Shown piece after piece: positions 63,758 through 64,000 of a stretch of 64,000 bases of DNA. Positions within the stretch are counted from its first letter, which is position 1, and each line of letters begins with the position of its first letter. This stretch comes from CAVSWT01 sp963775245. GTDB lineage: Bacteria; Bacteroidota; Ignavibacteria; Ignavibacteriales; Ignavibacteriaceae. The DNA lies in NCBI GenBank assembly GCA_963775245.1, contig CAVZID010000037.1, forward strand, positions 89,871 to 153,870, given 5' to 3'. The position numbers were made by a program, and so were the translations under genes. The notes beneath the pieces are model-generated. The model ran no database searches and was not told the origin of the DNA. It worked only from the letters and a program-made list of their open reading frames with translations.

Positions 63758-63994
63758 TTAATGATTTCCATTACCGTTACCATTCCCGCCATTTCCTTGT
63801 CCTGAACCTGACCCATTACTGCCGTTGCCTTGCCCAGACCCAGTTCCATTACCCTGGCCCTGACTTTGTCCGTTCCCATTTTGCCTATGGCCTTTTTGTC
63901 CGCGTTTAAAACCCATTCCTTTAACTCGTTGATCGCAAATTCCGTCCCCGTCTTTATCTATGAAAACATCCTTCCCTCTTCTTTTCTGCTTCAT
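63758..63994 (-). CDS. DKDGDGICD / Gly-Asn-rich protein, possibly partial
   Basis: The visible 78 residues start MKQKRRGKDVFIDKDGDGIC, then become Gly, Asn, Gln and Ser rich (NGTGSGQGNGSNGSGSGQGN). FIDKDGDGICDQR is the same calcium-like loop as in the protein at 58459. The Met lies six bases from the window end and no signal peptide is seen, so the true start is probably outside and this is the C-terminal part. It is followed directly by the barrel gene on the same strand, so the two may be secreted together. Confidence 0.68.
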   Translation of the reverse strand: MKQKRRGKDVFIDKDGDGICDQRVKGMGFKRGQKGHRQNGNGQSQGQGNGTGSGQGNGSNGSGSGQGNGGNGNGNGNH

Positions 63995-64000
63995 TATTAC

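Noticed and set aside
63745..63879. Extended N-terminus for the barrel protein
   Set aside because: It is the shadow of the Gly/Asn-rich DGDG gene; the signal peptide begins at the chosen ATG.

Overview
The window looks like a chromosomal segment from a low-GC, Gram-negative member of the Bacteroidota/FCB group, most likely an Ignavibacteria-type organism (class inferred, not proven). The evidence is an LpxC-FabZ fusion gene typical of that group, a lipid A/outer-membrane assembly block (lpxA, lpxC-fabZ, lpxD, two OmpH/Skp genes, bamA, uppS), heptose-phosphate genes, a Bacillus-like LexA box (GAAC-N4-GTTC) in front of lexA, and a flagellin gene. Base composition is roughly one third G+C by eye. 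I saw no rRNA, tRNA or CRISPR array.

Region 1 (1-15.8 kb) is core and tightly packed on the minus strand: rfaE2-rfaE1, a YefM/YoeB toxin-antitoxin pair, a PflX-like radical SAM protein, a seven-bladed propeller protein, panB, a LipM-like lipoyl-transfer gene, lpxA, lpxC-fabZ, lpxD, two ompH genes, bamA and uppS, then a separate lexA-WYL-hypothetical operon ending at a clear terminator. Every gene here reads through intact.

Region 2 (15.8-31.6 kb) is mixed and loosely spaced: two small receiver-like proteins, exported proteins, carbonic anhydrase, two methyltransferases, ilvE with a strong intrinsic terminator in its upstream region, an IS110-family element whose 200-bp left non-coding end folds like a bridge RNA, a three-part APC permease/EIIA/RCK_C fusion, and a TauE/SafE exporter. 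Structured non-coding elements lie at 18348-18434 and 19724-19783.

Region 3 (31.9-52.4 kb) is an accessory zone with many small stress or detoxification genes (DinB, SRPBCC, SnoaL-like, DGPF/YCII, AhpD-like, peroxiredoxin, SCP2, SDR), toxin-antitoxin modules (one intact, one truncated, one orphan), an orphan flagellin with a sigma-28-like promoter, and an unusual number of broken genes: at least eight lesions by frameshift or premature stop, including an ECF42-type sigma factor and one of its two DGPF partners. Short palindromic repeats are scattered through it, including a 180-bp multi-hairpin element with 11-bp terminal inverted repeats (47508-47687).

Region 4 (52.4-64 kb) holds an MlaE permease, a 1123-residue multi-PAS hybrid histidine kinase, a small exported protein with three CPYL motifs, and a sensor kinase plus NtrC-type regulator pair. 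The pair is flanked by genes for small exported proteins with DxDGDG calcium-binding-like motifs and by an outer-membrane barrel. A near-consensus sigma-54 promoter sits in front of one DGDG protein gene, so these genes may form one regulated envelope unit, which is my main candidate for an undescribed system. The bridge-RNA candidate and the two structured non-coding elements are the other leading candidates.
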